In this document: one piece after another, positions 61,065 through 64,000 of the stretch
How the letters are laid out: the number at the start of each line of letters is the position of its first letter
Position numbering within the stretch: the first letter of the stretch is position 1
DNA from: Corynebacterium matruchotii
GTDB lineage: Bacteria > Actinomycetota > Actinomycetes > Mycobacteriales > Mycobacteriaceae
Direction of reading: 5' to 3'
Length of the DNA: 64,000 nucleotides
Assembly (NCBI RefSeq): GCF_011612265.2
Contig: NZ_CP050134.2
Span: 496,001 to 560,000, forward strand
The notes under the pieces: model-generated
The model's input: the letters and a program-made list of their open reading frames with translations, nothing else
Database searches by the model: none
Told to the model about the DNA's origin: nothing
Position numbers and translations under genes: made by a program

Positions 61065-62148
61065 AACGCCGTATCCCTTCATCTAAACTGACAATCGGTT
61101 CGTAACCCAAATCCCGCCGCGCCGCCGAAATATCCAACACCTGCGAATACGCCAACGCGCACACGGTATACCGAGTCACCGGCGGCTCACCTGGCAACCG
61201 CAACACCGCATAAACCAACTCCAATAGCGACGCCACCCCATATAAGACGGTGGCGTTACGACGCCGATACCGCGGCACCGCCCCCAACAACGTGAATAAC
61301 TCATCCACAACATCAGTCACCGGCCGCGGATCATCATTAGTAATGTTATAAACTCGCCCCGCAGCTGCCGGCGACTCCGCCGCCAACCGGGTAGCATATG
61401 CCACATTCTCCACGCAGGTTAAATCAATAACCGTCCGCCCCGGCTGGCCGCGCCGGGGGAATCGGGGAAGCCGGGGATGCGGCAACCGCAGGCACCCCAA
61501 CCGGCCCGGTTTTTTCGGGAAAACTTGCTGGTGGCGGCGCCGAAACACCGGAATCCCAATGGTGTCATTGGCGTGCACGAGCCGCGGCACAATGCTCGTG
61601 TCACCCACGCCGATCAGCCCCCGGGGGCGTAAAATCACGGAACCCGAAAACTCCGACGCCACCTGCTCGGCTCTAATCTTGCTCCGAATATAATTATTGA
61701 GTCGATTATTGGGGTCGAAATCCGATTCGGTGATATGAAACCGGTCGCCGCGCTGCGAATAAATGCTGGGGGAGGAGATGAATATCAGACGGCGCACCGC
61801 ATTGCGCCGACAGAAATCCACCACCGCCTGAGTGCCCCCCACATTGGTGTGATAAAAATCCTGCCACGGGCCCCACACCGTGGACAGGGCGGCGGCATGC
61901 ACCACCACATCGACCGACAGGTCAAGCTCCGCCAATTGCGCCAGGTCACCGACGATCGCGGTGACGGTTCCCGGATATGTGGGGTCGGTGGGCTCCGCGG
62001 CGGCCTGGGCGGCGGTGGCGGCATCAACTAGCTGCTGCAACCTTGCGTTATTCCGACCGGTTGCGACAACATCATAACCGCTACGAGCAAATTCCGATAC
62101 GACATAACCCCCGAGAAAGCCTGTAGCACCAGTAACTAAAACCTTCAT
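61045..62148 (-). CDS. NAD(P)-dependent epimerase/3-beta-HSD-like, with odd GC-rich insert (367 aa)
   Basis: An extended SDR: MKVLVTGATGFLGGYVV holds the G-x-x-G-x-x-G dinucleotide loop, VVVHAAALSTVWGPW the next strand, and the catalytic Ser...Tyr-x-x-x-Lys maps to FISSPSIYSQRG and LNNYIRSKIRAE. RPRGLIGVGDTSIVPRL and IDLTCVENVAYATRLA are typical of 3-beta-hydroxysteroid-dehydrogenase-like members. Between them an in-frame insert of about 30 residues (near 61435-61535, Arg/Pro/Gly-rich) is encoded by very GC-rich, palindromic DNA. ATG 62148 is the first start that keeps the family N-terminus. First gene of the operon. Confidence 0.88.
   Translation of the reverse strand: MKVLVTGATGFLGGYVVSEFARSGYDVVATGRNNARLQQLVDAATAAQAAAEPTDPTYPGTVTAIVGDLAQLAELDLSVDVVVHAAALSTVWGPWQDFYHTNVGGTQAVVDFCRRNAVRRLIFISSPSIYSQRGDRFHITESDFDPNNRLNNYIRSKIRAEQVASEFSGSVILRPRGLIGVGDTSIVPRLVHANDTIGIPVFRRRHQQVFPKKPGRLGCLRLPHPRLPRFPRRGQPGRTVIDLTCVENVAYATRLAAESPAAAGRVYNITNDDPRPVTDVVDELFTLLGAVPRYRRRNATVLYGVASLLELVYAVLRLPGEPPVTRYTVCALAYSQVLDISAARRDLGYEPIVSLDEGIRRYVESID
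61435..61535. repeat. GC-rich palindromic insert inside the epimerase gene
   Basis: The region contains CCCGGCTGGCCGCGCCGGGG and GCGGCAACCGC palindromes and a C-run segment ending CGGTTTTTTCGGG. It interrupts a conserved part of the epimerase without breaking the frame (multiple of three). It looks like a small palindromic element and not protein-driven sequence. Boundaries are approximate. Confidence 0.45.
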
Positions 62149-62392
62149 TGTCACGACTTCTACCCTAACAAAACGATTCAGATATGCGAGAGAACTATGC
62201 CACAAGGCTACCGCAGAATTGCTGCAAAACACCCAGGTGGGGTGGGGGAGAGGCGGCGGTGAGCGCCGGGCAGACCGTCGTTGTGTGCGGTGGGGTGGCG
62301 TCGACAAGCTGGGGTGGGCAGGGAGGATGAGCTGCACAGGGGAGTACACCTAAAGATGTGGTTGGGTCCGCAACCAAGGTATGGTATTACCC

Positions 62393-63619
62393 ATGCATAT
62401 TGCCGTCTTTACCGATTATTATCTTCCTACCCTCGGTGGGGTACAAACCAGCATTAAAGCGCAAAAAGACACGTTGGAAGCGGCCGGACATCGGGTGACC
62501 GTTTTTTGCCCCCTGCACGAGCCGAGCGGCGACCTGACGGTGGTGCAATTACCAACCAGCAAGGTGATTAAACCTGACAATTATCCCTATACGTGGCCGC
62601 CGAAGCGAGCGAAGCGGTTTGCCCAAAATTATATGGATAGTATCGAGCCTGTGGATGTGGTGCATGTGCACAGCGAAATGGCGGCTGCGGCGGCCGGTGT
62701 GCATGTGGCGCGTAGCCGGGGGTTACCGCTGGTGCAGACCATGCACGGACGTGTTGATGTGTATACCCAATGCGTGTTGCCGTTTCCCGCGGCGACCAGT
62801 GTGCTGCTTTCCTGGTTGTATAACCGTAATAATCCGGTGCGACCGGTGACGCTTCGGGATGCGCCGTACACGCGCACCGCCCTGGCGCGTCGCATGTGGA
62901 GGCTCATGGTCAACCAGGCAAATTATGCGGATCATGTTATAGTCCCCTCCCACCATTTCGCCCACAAGTTGCAGTATCAAGGGGTGAATAAGCCCTTGAC
63001 AGTGCTGTCTAATGGGCTGGAATCCACCCTGTTGTCTCAATTGCGCGCGATAAAACCGCGGGAATATACCGGTGGTGACACGGAATTCCGCATCATGTGG
63101 TGTGGGCGGGTGAGTCAGGAGAAGCGCCCGATTGATTTCTTGCGGGCCATTCGGCAGCTGCCGGAAAACGTGGTGGTGAACATGTATGGTTCCGGGCCAG
63201 CCATGAAATCCGTGCGCCGCTACATTACCCGCCACAGGCTTTCTGGTCGGGTGACGCTTCACGGGCCGGTGCCGCAGCAAACCGTGCTGACCGCCATGCA
63301 GGAGCATCACCTGTTTGCGTCCACCAGCTATGATTTCGATAATCAACCCATGGTGCTTTTGGAGGCGCATGCTGCCGGCACCCCGGTGCTACTGTGCGAC
63401 CCTGACCTGACCGAGGTGGTGCCACCCGAGGGCACCGTGTTGACGGCCACCCCGGATTCGCAATCCATTGCGGCCGCGGTGCGGGAGCTCATGGCGCATC
63501 CCGCCCGGGTGCGGGAAATGAGCGATTACCTGCTGAAATCCTGCGATAGTACCTTGCAGCAGCCGCTTACCGAGCAGCTGTTAGGCGTGTACGAAAGCGT
63601 GTTGCAGCCCTCCGCGTAG
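62393..63619 (+). CDS. Family 4 glycosyltransferase (408 aa)
   Basis: A GT-B enzyme. MHIAVFTDYYLPTLGGVQTSI is the acceptor-side Gly-Gly loop. HVHSEMAAAAAGVHVAR and the serine/His PSHHFAHKL follow, then the donor domain with WCGRVSQEKRPIDFLRA and MYGSGPAMKSVRRYI, and the E-x7-E motif around FDNQPMVLLEAHAAGTPVL. Similar enzymes add mannose or glucose to glycolipids such as phosphatidylinositol mannosides in this order. The acceptor is unknown. I chose ATG 62393 because AAGGT (62376-62380) is spaced for it and touches the other ATG at 62381. Confidence 0.92.
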   Translation: MHIAVFTDYYLPTLGGVQTSIKAQKDTLEAAGHRVTVFCPLHEPSGDLTVVQLPTSKVIKPDNYPYTWPPKRAKRFAQNYMDSIEPVDVVHVHSEMAAAAAGVHVARSRGLPLVQTMHGRVDVYTQCVLPFPAATSVLLSWLYNRNNPVRPVTLRDAPYTRTALARRMWRLMVNQANYADHVIVPSHHFAHKLQYQGVNKPLTVLSNGLESTLLSQLRAIKPREYTGGDTEFRIMWCGRVSQEKRPIDFLRAIRQLPENVVVNMYGSGPAMKSVRRYITRHRLSGRVTLHGPVPQQTVLTAMQEHHLFASTSYDFDNQPMVLLEAHAAGTPVLLCDPDLTEVVPPEGTVLTATPDSQSIAAAVRELMAHPARVREMSDYLLKSCDSTLQQPLTEQLLGVYESVLQPSA

Positions 63620-63758
63620 CGTTCTGGCTGTCGGATTGAGGGTGTTGGCCGGGTTCCCGTGAGGTGTTCCTGCCGTCGGGTCGGTCGGAGTGGGGTGGGG
63701 TTTGGGGCCGGCATTCTTGGGGCTGAGCTTGCTTTACGACGGCCGAAGGTGTTGGATT

Positions 63759-64000
63759 TTAGTCCCAGTAGGAATTATCCAGTTCTTCGTCAGCATATGG
63801 GTCGTAGACCACGGGATCGGATCTGCCGCGAGGCCGGCGCATGTACTCGCTGAAAGCGTCGCTGAGGGCTTCGGCGCCGTCCCAGTCGAGCTCCATACCC
63901 CAGTCTGTTTTCCCACAAAGGAAGAAGAAAATATCCTTGAGTAGGGATAGCGCATCCGAGTCCCGGGACTGCGTGACATCGATCTCGGCGATTCCAAAGT
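63759..64000 (-). CDS. C-terminal end of an acidic hypothetical protein (partial)
   Basis: A minus-strand frame is open from the window edge to TAA at 63761-63759, giving 80 residues that include LSLLKDIFFFLCGKTDWGME and end DEELDNSYWD. The acidic, Trp/Tyr-containing tail and codon pattern look coding, whereas the other frames give Ser/Thr/Arg-rich shadow translation. No start is inside the window. The family is not recognised. Confidence 0.65.
   Translation of the reverse strand, partial: FGIAEIDVTQSRDSDALSLLKDIFFFLCGKTDWGMELDWDGAEALSDAFSEYMRRPRGRSDPVVYDPYADEELDNSYWD

Noticed and set aside
63690..63944. Plus-strand frame at the right end
   Set aside because: The minus-strand frame ending at 63759 has better coding character (acidic, balanced composition); the plus frame has no RBS.

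Overview
The window reads as chromosome of a Corynebacterium-type actinobacterium. The evidence is the class Ib ribonucleotide reductase set nrdHIE with a separate nrdF, ferritin next to nrdF, stand-alone ctaD, serB with ACT domains, cysteine-free (type B) rpmJ, secreted cutinase and SGNH hydrolases, and gene order clpS / DUF2017 / P1 peptidase / rhomboid / murI / MBL / rph / rdgB / DUF3817, which matches the Rv1331-Rv1343c stretch of Mycobacterium tuberculosis apart from inserted glmS and SGNH genes. By eye the G+C content is high (about 55-60%), with one clearly AT-richer gene (43769-46507).

Layout. 1-13 kb: small hypothetical genes, a TPR membrane protein, a TetR/permease pair with twin operators, a 1.1 kb array of degenerate repeats (4.1-5.2 kb), a VOC protein, an orphan F1-epsilon-like domain, DUF3024, a very unusual coiled-coil/TetR fusion upstream of an ABC exporter and a GNAT protein, a PNPOx-like protein, fructosamine kinase, NadE and rpmJ. 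13-23 kb: nrdHIE behind a pair of NrdR boxes, an SIGS-repeat small protein, ftn and nrdF divergent across DtxR-like and GlxR-like sites, ctaD with a one-base frameshift, serB, Pth2. 23-38.7 kb: dinG, pncB, a CAP protein, the clpS-to-rdgB housekeeping block, a DUF222/HNH gene, two membrane proteins and tRNA-Leu(UAG). The 33.1-38.7 kb part is dotted with a short motif (TATTGGGGA / TCCCCAATA) that cuts across genes and favours rare codons.

38.7-50 kb: an ABC transporter with its two-component system, a cutinase, a 912-residue DUF4365-like plus helical-repeat protein that looks acquired, a histidine kinase whose response regulator is only a 43-codon remnant, a CPBP protease and a BRCT-membrane protein. 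50-54.4 kb: a four-gene putative surface-polysaccharide operon (membrane PIG-L deacetylase, ATP-grasp, GT2 synthase, Tat-type secreted protein). 54.7-59 kb: a four-gene operon of unknown function ending in a Ycf46-like AAA+ ATPase. 59-62.2 kb: an adenylate-forming enzyme / MBL hydrolase / NAD-dependent epimerase operon, then a GT4 glycosyltransferase and the end of an acidic hypothetical gene.

Best candidates for undescribed biology are the Ycf46 operon, the PIG-L/ATP-grasp/GT2/secreted-protein operon, the acquired DUF4365-like gene and the damaged locus around it, the coiled-coil TetR fusion, the 4.1-5.2 kb repeat array and the TATTGGGGA motif cluster. All functions are read from sequence alone; no database search was run.
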